64,000 bases of DNA from Pelagibacterium xiamenense (GTDB lineage Bacteria > Pseudomonadota > Alphaproteobacteria > Rhizobiales > Devosiaceae). Under the pieces are notes generated by a model. The model did no database searches. It had not been told where the DNA came from and saw only the letters and a list, made by a program, of their open reading frames with translations. Shown here in pieces: positions 1 through 9,397 of the stretch (the first letter of the stretch is position 1; each line of letters starts with the position of its first letter). Both the position numbers and the translations under genes were made by a program. The DNA lies in contig NZ_JAJOYS010000002.1 in NCBI RefSeq assembly GCF_021166475.1, forward strand, positions 248,001 to 312,000. Reading direction: 5' to 3'.

Positions 1-970
1 TCTCGGGCGTCATGATCTCGTACGTCGAGGCGTTCTTGAGCATGCCGTCCTGATGGATGCCGCTCTCATGCGCGAACGCGTTCTTGCCCACGATGGCCTT
101 GTTGTACTGCACCGGGAAGTTCGCTGCCGCCGCGACAACCTTCGAGGCGCGCGACAGATGCGTCGTCTCGATATCGGTATGGTACGGCAGCGCGTCCGCC
201 CGCGTGCGGATCGCCATCACGACTTCTTCGAGCGCAGCATTGCCAGCGCGTTCGCCCAGCCCGTTGATCGTGCACTCGACCTGCCGCGCACCCGCGCGCA
301 CACCGGCCAGCGAATTGGCGACGGCCATGCCTAAATCGTTGTGGCAGTGGGTGGAGAAGATCGCCTGGTCCGAATTCGGCACCATCTCGATCAGCTGCTT
401 GATGAGCTGATAATAGTCCTCGGGCGTCGAATACCCTACCGTATCGGGCACGTTGATCGTCGTCGCCCCGGCCTTGATCGCCGCTTCGGTGCAGCGCGCG
501 AGAAATTCGATCGGCGTGCGGGTCGCGTCCATCCCCGACCATTCGACGTCGTCGATAAGGTTGCGTGCCTGCGTCACCGTCTTGGTGACGATCTCGAGCA
601 CCTCGTCCTCGGACTTTTTCATCTGGTGCGCCAGATGGATCGGCGAGGTGGAAACGAAGGTGTGGATGCGCCCGCGCCTGGCATGTCGCACAGCCTCGCC
701 GGCCCTGTCGATATCGGCGGAAATGGCGCGCGCGAGCCCCGCGATCACTGCGTTCTTGGCGCGCTTGGCAATCGTTGCGACCGCCTCGAAGTCGCCGTTC
801 GAGGCAATGGGGAACCCTGCCTCGATAATGTCGACGCCCATGGTGTCGAGAATTTCGGCGACCTGGAGCTTTTCTTCCAGCGTCATCGTCGCGCCCGGGC
901 TCTGCTCGCCGTCGCGCAAGGTCGTATCGAAGATAAAGACCTTGTCGGTGTTGGGTGTATCGGTCGTCAT
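1..970 (-). CDS. leuA: 2-isopropylmalate synthase, N-terminal part (cut by window edge)
   Basis: LeuA condenses acetyl-CoA with 2-oxoisovalerate, the first committed step of leucine synthesis, in the cytoplasm. The first 323 residues are visible and the frame stays open to the window edge, so the C-terminal leucine-feedback domain is not seen. The HMGL-like barrel starts with DTTLRDGEQ (residues 15-23) and carries the metal-binding motif HCHND at residues 208-212, followed by NGLGERAGN. The ATG at 970 is preceded by GAGGA at a suitable distance. A leader ORF full of leucine codons and a strong hairpin lie upstream (1068-1240), which suggests leucine-dependent attenuation. The related homocitrate or citramalate synthases cannot be fully excluded without the C-terminus, but the leucine leader and the nearby ilv genes favour LeuA. 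Confidence 0.95.
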   Translation of the reverse strand, partial: MTTDTPNTDKVFIFDTTLRDGEQSPGATMTLEEKLQVAEILDTMGVDIIEAGFPIASNGDFEAVATIAKRAKNAVIAGLARAISADIDRAGEAVRHARRGRIHTFVSTSPIHLAHQMKKSEDEVLEIVTKTVTQARNLIDDVEWSGMDATRTPIEFLARCTEAAIKAGATTINVPDTVGYSTPEDYYQLIKQLIEMVPNSDQAIFSTHCHNDLGMAVANSLAGVRAGARQVECTINGLGERAGNAALEEVVMAIRTRADALPYHTDIETTHLSRASKVVAAAANFPVQYNKAIVGKNAFAHESGIHQDGMLKNASTYEIMTPE

Positions 971-1067
971 GCTCGTTTGTCCTCAAAATCGGCCGCCTGC
1001 GCAAAAAAGTTTGGGTGCAGCAGGAATTGGGCCGGACACATTTTCGTTGTTCGGCGTGTGGCATACT

Positions 1068-1115
1068 CCCCTGACGACCCGTTCGCGCTTTTGGCGAACC
1101 GCCGGTGGTCAGGGG
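1068..1115 (-). promoter_or_regulatory. Hairpin in the leuA leader (candidate attenuator element)
   Basis: On the minus strand the arms CCCCTGAC and GTCAGGGG (1108-1115 and 1068-1075) enclose an inner stem GTTCGC/GCGAAC. The stop codon of the leucine-rich leader ORF lies inside the first arm, so a ribosome stalled on the leucine codons would change whether the hairpin folds. No T-tract follows directly. A T6 run lies at 1003-1008 but has no clear stem before it, so whether control acts on transcription or on translation is open. Confidence 0.55.
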
Positions 1116-1240
1116 CTGATAAGGAGGAGTAGGAGAGCGGCAGGCAGAAGAAGTGCCGTACCCAAAAGGATACGGGCCCGCAAGGCATCCTGCCTGCGAG
1201 CAGCTATGGCGACGGCGGCGCTTTGACTTTTGCGGCGCAT
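1109..1240 (-). CDS. Leucine-rich leader peptide of leuA
   Basis: This 43-codon ORF runs toward leuA and stops 138 bases before its start codon. Eleven residues are leucine and ten of them fall in the last 20 positions; the C-terminal part reads LLGTALLLPAALLLLLISP. Such a codon cluster directly before a stable hairpin is the signature of leader peptides that sense charged tRNA-Leu, as in enterobacterial leuL. The only in-frame ATG is at 1240 and its ribosome site is weak. A TTG at 1183 would give a 24-residue peptide that still holds the leucine cluster, so the true start is uncertain. The peptide itself probably has no other function. Confidence 0.6.
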   Translation of the reverse strand: MRRKSQSAAVAIAARRQDALRARILLGTALLLPAALLLLLISP

Positions 1241-1329
1241 CGTTGGCGGCCTGACCTTTCTTCCAAGTCTTTGGCTAAGAATGAGCCAAGTGCGCCCCGG
1301 ATGCAACCCTCGACAGCGGCAAAAGCGCC

Positions 1330-1758
1330 TTAGTTGAACGCAAAGACAGCCGAGAAGATGGCCAGCAGCCCGAATATGCCGCTTCCCATTCCCGCCAGCT
1401 TCACGCGCTTCATCGCATCCGCGTCGCCCGTTTTGGCCTTGGGGTAGGACGCCGCGCCCACCGCGATCGAAATCGTGAGCGCCACGACAAACGCCATCTT
1501 GACCCAGAACCAGGCCCCGAGCCCGCCGGCCCCACCATATCGCAGCCAGACGATGAGCGGCCCGGTAATCCACAAAAGCGCGATGCCGGCATAGCTGTTG
1601 ACGCGCAGCATTTCACCAAAGCGCAGCAACCCCGTCCGCAGTTCCGGCCCCGCGCTTGCCATCAACCGCCCCTGCATCGAAAGCGCAATCCCCGCGCCCA
1701 TGCCCAGAACCAGCGCAAATAAATGCAGAAACAACAATATATTGGCGAGAATTTCCAT
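1330..1758 (-). CDS. Small integral membrane protein of unknown function
   Basis: A 142-residue, very hydrophobic protein with about four membrane segments: residues 3-27, about 55-72, 78-98 and 120-140. A short polar stretch (PKAKTGDADAMKRVKL) lies before the last segment. The layout resembles the small CopD/DUF2269-like membrane proteins, but no motif fixes a function. It starts 18 bases after the stop of the PhzF-like gene and is probably the last gene of a three-gene operon (UPF0303-like, PhzF-like, this protein). Confidence 0.75.
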   Translation of the reverse strand: MEILANILLFLHLFALVLGMGAGIALSMQGRLMASAGPELRTGLLRFGEMLRVNSYAGIALLWITGPLIVWLRYGGAGGLGAWFWVKMAFVVALTISIAVGAASYPKAKTGDADAMKRVKLAGMGSGIFGLLAIFSAVFAFN

Positions 1759-1776
1759 GCCAGCCTCCCCTGTCGC

Positions 1777-2670
1777 CTATTCGCTCAGATCGAGCACCCC
1801 TTCGCCAAGAACGACAGCCGATCCTCCGATACCCGGATGCCTGAGCCTGCCGTTCTCGATATTGATCTGCAATTCGATAAGGCTCGGCCGCCCCATCTCC
1901 CGCCCCTGCCGCAGACGGACCGTGTGGAAGCCGTCATCATAGCGGCCGCTTTCGGCCAGAAGCCCGATGAGCGCGGCAGCGGCAGAGCCGGTAGCCGGAT
2001 CCTCGTCGACACCTGACCCCACCCCGAACATGCGTGCGGCATACGCGTTGCCGCGCTCCTCCGGCGTCTCGGTAAAAACGTAGGCGTTGTTATGGTCGCC
2101 CGGAAACGTCGCGTCCCAGCCGCGCCGGTCGAGCGCAATCGCCTCGAGCACGCGGGTATCCCGCACCGGGATGAGATAGAACGGCAGCCCCGCCGAATAT
2201 TGCGCGGGCTGCAGTCCGCCGCACCCGATATCGCTTTCGCCAATGCCCAGCCGCTTGGCGATATCCGCTGCGCAGGGCGCCTCGCCGATCCTTTCGGGAA
2301 GCTGCGGCAGGCTGAATTTCGCGTCGCCCGTGCGCTTGTCGACCCGCTCCATCACGGCGGTCACCAGCCCCACGCCGAGTTCGAGCCGCACGGCGCTGAG
2401 CCTGTTCTGAAGCCCTAATAGCACCGACGTCCCGATTGTCGGATGGCCAGCGAACGGCAATTCGGTCCGCGCGGTGAAGATCCGCAGCGCCGCCGTATGC
2501 CGCTCGTTCCTGGGCTCGCGGACGAATACGGTCTCCGAAAGATTGAACTCTCCTGCAATCGCCTGCATGCGCGCGGTGGAAAGCCCGTCTGCCTTGAGCA
2601 CCACGGCCAGCGGATTGCCGCACAGCCGATCGCGTGTGAACACGTCGAGCAGGAAATAACTCAGCTTCAT
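1777..2670 (-). CDS. PhzF family isomerase/epimerase-like protein
   Basis: A 297-residue member of the PhzF fold, named after the phenazine enzyme PhzF; most genomic members act as isomerases or epimerases on unknown small metabolites. The N-terminus has the family pattern [16 protein letters not shown], and Glu46 in NLSETVF matches the catalytic glutamate. The second half carries the diagnostic [13 protein letters not shown] motif near residue 240. Length matches the family. No phenazine genes are nearby, so a phenazine role is unlikely. The gene lies 12 bases downstream of the UPF0303-like gene and 18 bases upstream of a small membrane protein, on the same strand, consistent with one transcript. 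Confidence 0.9.
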   Translation of the reverse strand: MKLSYFLLDVFTRDRLCGNPLAVVLKADGLSTARMQAIAGEFNLSETVFVREPRNERHTAALRIFTARTELPFAGHPTIGTSVLLGLQNRLSAVRLELGVGLVTAVMERVDKRTGDAKFSLPQLPERIGEAPCAADIAKRLGIGESDIGCGGLQPAQYSAGLPFYLIPVRDTRVLEAIALDRRGWDATFPGDHNNAYVFTETPEERGNAYAARMFGVGSGVDEDPATGSAAAALIGLLAESGRYDDGFHTVRLRQGREMGRPSLIELQINIENGRLRHPGIGGSAVVLGEGVLDLSE

Positions 2671-2682
2671 GGGGGCCCTCGG

Positions 2683-3180
2683 CTATTGGACGCGGGGGAG
2701 CGCCATCGAATCCGGATCGATGCCAAGGTGCCCGCAAATGCCTTTGACCACAAGCATGTGATCGACATCTTCTGGCGCGCCCGAAACGATGATCGCGCCC
2801 ACGACGCCCACCCCATCGATCCGCACCGGAAACCCGCCCCCGGCGAGCACGTACTCGGCCGGCGCAAGCCCGCTATCGGCGGCAAACGCCCGATTGCCCT
2901 CGCCCGCGCCCCGTTCGAGCACCATTCTGTAGGTACTCTTGCCGAACCGCCTGACGACATTGGCCTTGCGACGCACCCAATCGGGATTGTCCGCGCTCGT
3001 ACCGGGCAGCGCCATATAAAAGAGTGGCCGGTCCCAAAGCCGGATATCGCAAACGATCGAATGCCCCTCTGCAATGGCCGCGTCGCGGATGGCGGTACCG
3101 ATTGCAAAAGCCGTGCTCTCGTCGAAGCGCTCGAAAACAAGCGCTTCCTCCTGCGCAACAATGCGGTCGAGCGTATTCAC
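2683..3180 (-). CDS. UPF0303/GlcG-HbpS fold protein (heme-degrading-domain family)
   Basis: A 165-residue protein of the GlcG/HbpS-like fold often annotated as heme-degrading domain-containing protein (UPF0303). Visible hallmarks are the central WDRPLFYMALPG segment, the conserved WVRRKANVVRRFGKS stretch and the glycine-rich GGGFPVRIDGVGVVGAIIVSG strand near residues 115-140. Its biochemical role is not established in this family. The GTG at 3180 was chosen because GAGGGGGAA lies six bases upstream; the ATG at 3216 would add twelve residues but has no ribosome site. It is the first gene of the likely operon with the PhzF-like protein. Confidence 0.8.
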   Translation of the reverse strand: MNTLDRIVAQEEALVFERFDESTAFAIGTAIRDAAIAEGHSIVCDIRLWDRPLFYMALPGTSADNPDWVRRKANVVRRFGKSTYRMVLERGAGEGNRAFAADSGLAPAEYVLAGGGFPVRIDGVGVVGAIIVSGAPEDVDHMLVVKGICGHLGIDPDSMALPRVQ

Positions 3181-3363
3181 TGCCGTTCCCCCTCTCCGTA
3201 TTCCCGCGCCCGTCATACCGCACCATGCGGCGCGACAACAACCGGGTGTTTCAGTTGGAAACGGACAAATGAAGCGGGTCCGGATCGGGTATCGGGTGCG
3301 AAACGAAGACTCCGCATCCGATCGGCCTCACCGGCCGAATCGTCCGACAATCACGAGGCTCCG

Positions 3364-3486
3364 ATGTGGCCTCGGGTCGAGTACGATCTGACCCCCGACG
3401 CCCAGCGGCTCGTGCCCCTGATCGACGCGCTTGGGGATTGGTGGGCCGAAACGTCCACCCCCGCGCTCGCCCAAGCGCCCCGGTAA
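3364..3486 (+). pseudogene. Remnant of an HxlR-family regulator (C-terminal end)
   Basis: A short open frame reads WPRVEYDLTPDAQRLVPLID and then ALGDWW, which matches the C-terminal helix and wing of HxlR-type winged-helix regulators (consensus PPRVEYSLTPLGRSLxPxLDAL). The rest of the domain is absent: the sequence just upstream resembles the preceding part (GRIVRQSR) only in another frame and there is no credible start. I read this as a decayed gene divergent from the UPF0303/PhzF operon. The 3217-3363 part of this gap holds nothing else I can identify. Confidence 0.5.
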
Positions 3487-3516
3487 CAAAAAAGGGAGGC
3501 ATGCGCCCCCCTTTCT
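3487..3516 (-). terminator. Rho-independent terminator of ilvC
   Basis: On the minus strand AAAGGGGGGC and GCCTCCCTTT form a ten-pair stem with the loop GCAT, followed by a T-rich tract, 26 bases after the ilvC stop. Confidence 0.8.
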
Positions 3517-3541
3517 GCATATCGGAAATCCTTGGGCCGGA

Positions 3542-5228
<1,687 letters not shown>

Positions 5229-5343
5229 GGCAGTGTCGGTGTCTCTCTGGTATCGGAGGAAGCCGCGCCGCACCGGCAACGCACTGTGCGCCTTCCGCGC
5301 GCACGAGCGCACCCCCGGAGGATCTCTCAGCCTCTGAAAGCAG

Positions 5344-5363
5344 ACCGTACCGTACGGTACGGT
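5344..5363. promoter_or_regulatory. Perfect 20-bp palindrome, candidate TetR operator
   Basis: The sequence ACCGTACCGTACGGTACGGT is identical to its reverse complement. It is also built of overlapping ACCGTACGGT units. It sits between the TetR gene (minus) and the gene at 5454 (plus), so a dimer bound here could control both. Confidence 0.65.
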
Positions 5364-5453
5364 TCGGCAAAATGCAAGCCGGAATTATGCCGCTTTTTCG
5401 GCTAGGCTAGGCCTCGTTTCACTACCGCCCTGCCGGTTCGAAGGACCCTCTAT

Positions 5454-5849
5454 ATGCGCGCCCTTTCCACTCTTTGCCTTGTACTTGCCTCTGCCCTCCC
5501 CGTCTGTGCGCAGGAAGGTATGACCTCCGCCCCGATGGTCGGCGTTTCGTTGACCGAAAAGGTGTGGGTGCGGACGGATCGCCCGGACATGCCCGGCACG
5601 ATGCAGCTGTTTTTGAGCGACGGCACGCTGATCTCCGATTCATGCTGGGAAACCTACAGGCTCTCGACCTGGCGCATGCTCGACGAGGACCATATCGTCT
5701 GGCACGAAGACACCGCCGAGATCGCGGCCACCATCGTATCGCTCGACGAGGCGCAATTGACGCTCGAACTCGATCTGGCCGAAGGTCCCCGGATCCGGCA
5801 ATTCGAGGTCGCGCCGGTGCCCTTCGTCTGCCCCGACATGCCGCGCTAG
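5454..5849 (+). CDS. Secreted protein of unknown function
   Basis: A 131-residue protein with a clear Sec signal peptide (residues 1-19, ending PVCAQ), so it is expected in the periplasm. The mature part is about 110 residues, mostly beta-strand-like, with two cysteines (near 64 and 126) that could pair. No family is recognised. AAGGA lies eight bases before the ATG. It is divergent from the TetR gene across the 20-base palindrome, so it may be a target of that regulator. Its stop overlaps by four bases the end of the convergent gene at 5846-6367. Confidence 0.7.
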   Translation: MRALSTLCLVLASALPVCAQEGMTSAPMVGVSLTEKVWVRTDRPDMPGTMQLFLSDGTLISDSCWETYRLSTWRMLDEDHIVWHEDTAEIAATIVSLDEAQLTLELDLAEGPRIRQFEVAPVPFVCPDMPR

Positions 5850-6367
5850 GTCGAGAAATCGCAGTAGTACTGCGTGATCCCGTTGAACGTTCCGAAATCG
5901 GTCGTGAACGCGACTAGGTTGTCAGGATCGGCCGCCATTGCCGCGCTCGAGGCCTCCGCCAGCGGCCCGAACGTCGCCGCGAGTGCGGGCTGGCCGGGCG
6001 CGAAATGCACGCTGAACGAACTGATGCCGTTGTCGTTCCCGGCGACCACGGTCAGCGCGTTGACCGCGTAGTCCTTCCAAAGTCCCCGTACCGGCAGCCG
6101 GATCTCCCGGTAGTCCTCCGCGATGCGAACTTCGGCCGCGTCGAAATACTCAGCCCCGTCAGCCGGCAGTACAGGCGTCTCCCCGTGCGCCATCGATGCC
6201 CAGAGCGATTCGAGATCGGGCGAGATCGCGCAGGCCGTCTCGAACCCCGCCAGCATGCCGTCGAGCGGATAGTAGGCCGGCGGCTCCTCGCCGATACCGA
6301 CCGCGCCGAGCGCAGCCACGGCGGCGCCCTTGACGAAACTGCCCGCCTCGCCGATCCATTCGAACAT
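5846..6367 (-). CDS. Hypothetical protein
   Basis: A 173-residue protein with no recognised family. Residues 6-22 are mildly hydrophobic (GEAGSFVKGAAVAALGAVG) and may be a weak signal or membrane-associating segment. The rest looks globular and acidic, ending ITQYYCDFST. The ATG at 6367 is preferred over the GTG at 6376 because AGGGG lies eight bases before it. The gene converges on the secreted protein at 5454 with a four-base overlap. It lies downstream of the FMN reductase gene but behind a strong terminator, so it is probably transcribed separately. Confidence 0.65.
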   Translation of the reverse strand: MFEWIGEAGSFVKGAAVAALGAVGIGEEPPAYYPLDGMLAGFETACAISPDLESLWASMAHGETPVLPADGAEYFDAAEVRIAEDYREIRLPVRGLWKDYAVNALTVVAGNDNGISSFSVHFAPGQPALAATFGPLAEASSAAMAADPDNLVAFTTDFGTFNGITQYYCDFST

Positions 6368-6384
6368 CAGTGCCACCCCTGCAC

Positions 6385-6413
6385 AAAAAGAAAGGGCCGC
6401 CGGATGGCGACCC
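6385..6413 (-). terminator. Rho-independent terminator of the FMN reductase gene
   Basis: On the minus strand GGGTCGCC and GGCGGCCC pair across an ATCC loop and are followed by TTTCTTTTT. Confidence 0.75.
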
Positions 6414-6459
6414 CATTAATCAGTGTCACGAGAATGGCCAAATAGAGGCCGCGCCCTGA

Positions 6460-7065
6460 TTACTCGGCGGCGACGCGCGCCTCGTCCTCACGGGCGACCT
6501 TCAGCGCGTTGGCCCACCAGACAAGATTGTCGAGCATGTCCTTGGCGCCGGGCAGGATGGCGGCTTCGATGTCCGAGATCGGACCGTTGGCGCCCAGCGG
6601 ATGCACCTTGAAGAAATCGGACCCGCCGATATGCACGCCCGCGCGCACCGGCGCCATCTGCGTTTCGACGTTGATCAGCCGCAGGTGCTCGATCGCGCGT
6701 GCCGCGCCGACCGCACCATAGCCGACATAGGCGGCAGGCTTGCGGTTCCACTCGTTGTACGCCTGATCGATCGCGTTCTTCAGAACGCCGGTGATCGAGC
6801 GGTTGTACTCGGCGACAACGAAGATGAAGCCGTCATATTCGGCAATCTTGTTCTGCCACGCGACAGCACGCTCGTCAGTGCTCGGCATCCAGAGGTTCGA
6901 CGCGGCCTCGTTGAAGAACGGCAGGTCATAGTCGCGCAGGTCGATGAGTTCGGCATCGAGATCGTCGCGCTGCTGCGCGAGGTCGAGAATCCACTGCGCC
7001 GGCTTGTCGGCAAAGCGCGTGTCGCGCGTGGAAGAGATGATGATACCGATCTTTGGCTTGGACAT
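6460..7065 (-). CDS. NADPH-dependent FMN reductase
   Basis: A 201-residue flavodoxin-fold protein of the FMN_red family (relatives: chromate and azo reductases, ChrR/YieF). The N-terminal strand KIGIIISSTRDTR forms the FMN phosphate loop. The family signature VAEYNRSITGVLKNAIDQAYNEW is near residues 82-104. These enzymes reduce flavins or quinones and are often induced by electrophiles. The upstream region holds an inverted repeat GTTAC-N9-GTAAC (7087-7105) overlapping the expected transcription start, suggesting control by a regulator encoded elsewhere. A terminator follows the gene. Confidence 0.88.
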   Translation of the reverse strand: MSKPKIGIIISSTRDTRFADKPAQWILDLAQQRDDLDAELIDLRDYDLPFFNEAASNLWMPSTDERAVAWQNKIAEYDGFIFVVAEYNRSITGVLKNAIDQAYNEWNRKPAAYVGYGAVGAARAIEHLRLINVETQMAPVRAGVHIGGSDFFKVHPLGANGPISDIEAAILPGAKDMLDNLVWWANALKVAREDEARVAAE

Positions 7066-7086
7066 TTCGAAGTTCCCTAATGCCTG

Positions 7087-7105
7087 GTTACGAATAGTAA
7101 GTAAC
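7087..7105. promoter_or_regulatory. Inverted repeat in the FMN reductase promoter
   Basis: GTTAC and GTAAC are separated by nine bases. On the minus strand a possible promoter, TTGAGT with an 18-base spacer and TATGCA, lies just upstream, so the repeat would cover the transcription start. Its form is like MarR or HxlR operators; the regulator is not identified. The rest of the 7066-7310 gap shows nothing further. Confidence 0.35.
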
Positions 7106-7310
7106 GCTGCATATGAAACTTTATCGGCGCCACTCAAGTAGGCACATTGGTGTGCCCAAAGCACACAATCTTGCCTTCCTATTCCCGATGTGATTTCCCC
7201 ACATGGGGTGCAAACAACTGCAATATAGGGATATTTCCCGCATCGGAACCGGATCGAATGCCCATTCGTTCGCAATAAAGAAACAATGTGATCGCCCATC
7301 CCGAACCACA

Positions 7311-7342
7311 AAAAGGGGGCGGCTCGCATGCGAGCCGCCCCC
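7311..7342 (-). terminator. Rho-independent terminator of the Bcr/CflA exporter gene
   Basis: On the minus strand GGGGGCGGCTCGC and GCGAGCCGCCCCC are fully complementary and are followed by TTTTTG, 25 bases after the stop codon. Confidence 0.85.
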
Positions 7343-7367
7343 GGCAGCGGTCGGTCGATCGGGTATC

Positions 7368-8567
7368 TTATTCGGCGGCAGGCACCGGCTCGCGCCGGCG
7401 CACGGTGACGACCGCCAGCCCGTAGGCAATGATCGAGCACGCGGCAATGCCTGCGATCATCGGCGTGGACGTTCCGTTAAAGAAGAACCCGATAATGCCC
7501 ATCATCACCGCCGCGGTCAGGAACTGCAGCGTGCCCATGAGCGCCGATGCCATCCCCGCGATCTCGCCGTATTCCTCGAGCGCGAGCACCGCCGAGCTCG
7601 GCACGACGAGCCCGAGGCACGCATACCCGGCAAACAGCATCACGATCATGACTTCGAGCTGCCCGACGCCGGCAAGGGTCAGCGCCAGAAGCGCGAGCAC
7701 GATGATCACATTGGCCGTCATCGCCGTGCGCATGGCCCGGCGCAGCCCGACCCGCCGTCCGACAAAGCCGGCGAACTGGGAGACCCCGATGAACCCCACT
7801 GCATTGACCGAGAAGGCGAGGCTGTAGAGCGTCGGGTTGAGCCCGTAATAGTCGATCAGAATGAACGATGAATTGGCGAGATAGACCATGAAGCTCGACA
7901 TGGCGAAGGCTCCGATGAAGACGATGCCGAGATATTTCGGCTGCCCCATCAGATACCGGTAGCCCTTGAGCGCGGCCCCGAGGCTGCCTTCGGTGCGGAT
8001 TTCGCGCGGCCGCGTTTCCTTGAGCCCGAAGGCCAGAAGCACCGCACCGGCGACGGCGGCGGCGGTCATGACCCAGAAGATGGTGCGCCAGTCGCCCGCA
8101 AGCAGGATCAGGCTGCCCGCCAGCGGCGCGAGGATGGGCGAAACGCTGAAGACAAGCATCAATAGACCCATCAGTTGCGCTGCATCGGGCCCGGTATGCA
8201 GATCACGCACCACAGCCCGCGAGATCACCATGCCCGAGGCCGCGCCGAGCCCCTGCAGCACGCGCGCCGCGATCAGCCATTCGACGCTGGGCGCCAGCGC
8301 GCAGCCGATACTGCCCAGCCCGTAGAGCGCGAGGCCGAGATAGATCGGCCCCTTGCGGCCGTACATGTCGGCAAGCGGCCCGTAGACCACCTGCGAGAGC
8401 GCCATGGCGATGAAGAAAGCCAAAAGGCTGAACTGGGCCGTTGCGGTATCGGTCGCAAGGTTCTCTTCAATGGTTGGCAGCGCTGGAAGATACATATCGA
8501 TCGCGAACGGCCCGATTGCCGTCAGCAATCCAAGAACGATTGCCAGAAAAATGAAATTCGTACGCAC
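7368..8567 (-). CDS. Bcr/CflA family multidrug MFS transporter
   Basis: A 399-residue inner-membrane transporter with about 12 membrane segments of the major facilitator superfamily, drug:H+ antiporter-1 type. Family marks are AIDMYLPALP in the first segment, the loop motif GPLADMYGRKGP between segments 2 and 3, and RVLQGLGAASGMVISRAVVRD in segments 4-5. The GTG at 8567 was chosen because GGAAAGG lies eight bases before it; the TTG at 8612 lacks a ribosome site. It is divergent from a TetR gene, with repeated TGTCCA/TGGACA half-sites between them, so that regulator very likely represses this exporter. The substrate is unknown. Confidence 0.92.
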   Translation of the reverse strand: MRTNFIFLAIVLGLLTAIGPFAIDMYLPALPTIEENLATDTATAQFSLLAFFIAMALSQVVYGPLADMYGRKGPIYLGLALYGLGSIGCALAPSVEWLIAARVLQGLGAASGMVISRAVVRDLHTGPDAAQLMGLLMLVFSVSPILAPLAGSLILLAGDWRTIFWVMTAAAVAGAVLLAFGLKETRPREIRTEGSLGAALKGYRYLMGQPKYLGIVFIGAFAMSSFMVYLANSSFILIDYYGLNPTLYSLAFSVNAVGFIGVSQFAGFVGRRVGLRRAMRTAMTANVIIVLALLALTLAGVGQLEVMIVMLFAGYACLGLVVPSSAVLALEEYGEIAGMASALMGTLQFLTAAVMMGIIGFFFNGTSTPMIAGIAACSIIAYGLAVVTVRRREPVPAAE

Positions 8568-8689
8568 GGGGAGGACCTTTCCGGGCGGACGCGCAACCCG
8601 GAAAATGACCAAGGGCGACGCGCCAGGAGTTGATGGTGGCTGCGATGAGTCCCATCTGCTGAATAGGAAGAACGGGGGGGTGACTCATC

Positions 8690-8718
8690 TGTCCACAAAT
8701 TTGGACACTATTGTCCAA
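8690..8718. promoter_or_regulatory. Overlapping inverted repeats, candidate operator for the TetR/MFS pair
   Basis: Half-sites alternate: TGTCCA (8690), TGGACA (8702) and TGTCCA (8712). The best unit is TTGGACA-CTAT-TGTCCAA (8701-8718). It lies just before the TetR start and between the divergent TetR and exporter genes. Confidence 0.6.
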
Positions 8719-8746
8719 TCTGTCAATGGGCACTACATTGGGTAAA

Positions 8747-9397
8747 ATGGATTCACCGCACATGCTCTCCCATCCCGAAGCGCCATCCGACGAACCGCGC
8801 TCCAAGCGCGCGGCCATTCTCGACGCTGCGGCGGCAACGTTCTGCAAGGAGGGATATGCGGGCGCCTCGATAGACGCGATCGCCAACACCGCCGGGGTTT
8901 CGCGCCAGACGATCTACAATCAGATCGGCGACAAGGAGAAGCTCTTCAAGGCCGTCGTGGCCCAGCTCACCGAGTATTCGAGCGCACGCTTCTTCGCCAT
9001 TCTCGAGACCTTCCCCACCGAACCCCGAAATCTCGAACAAGAGCTTACGGCCTTCGCCAAACGGCTCCTCGAAATGTCGTGCTGCGACCAGCACGGCAAG
9101 TGGCTCCTGCGCCTTGCGAACATGGAAGGCCAGCGCCATCCGGATCTCTTCGCCGCCTGGCGGCAATACGGCCCCGGCCGCAAATACCCCGCCATCGCCG
9201 CGCGCTTCGCCCAGCTTGCCCATGCGGGTTATCTCGAGGTCGACGATCCGACCCTTGCCGCGCGCCAGTTCATGGCCCTGGTCAGTGCGGACATCCGCTT
9301 CGACATGCAGTTCGGCACGCGCCCGAGCCAGGCGGAGGTCGAGGCCAACGCCGAAAGCGCGGTCAGAACCTTCCTGCGCGCCTTCGCCCCGCGCTAA
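8747..9397 (+). CDS. TetR/AcrR family transcriptional regulator, likely repressor of the adjacent exporter
   Basis: A 216-residue TetR regulator. The HTH spans about residues 18-65 ([23 protein letters not shown] then [17 protein letters not shown]) and is followed by an AefR-like ligand-binding domain. The start is uncertain: ATG at 8726, 8747 and 8762 are all in frame. 8747 has GGG four bases upstream, and 8726 lies almost on the operator. It is transcribed divergently from the Bcr/CflA exporter, the common arrangement for a drug-responsive repressor. Its end overlaps the convergent pdxJ by four bases. Confidence 0.9.
   Translation: MDSPHMLSHPEAPSDEPRSKRAAILDAAAATFCKEGYAGASIDAIANTAGVSRQTIYNQIGDKEKLFKAVVAQLTEYSSARFFAILETFPTEPRNLEQELTAFAKRLLEMSCCDQHGKWLLRLANMEGQRHPDLFAAWRQYGPGRKYPAIAARFAQLAHAGYLEVDDPTLAARQFMALVSADIRFDMQFGTRPSQAEVEANAESAVRTFLRAFAPR

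Noticed and set aside
967-1188. A 73-codon minus ORF overlapping the leuA leader and start
   Set aside because: It is out of frame with the leucine codons and runs through the hairpin; it looks like chance coding.
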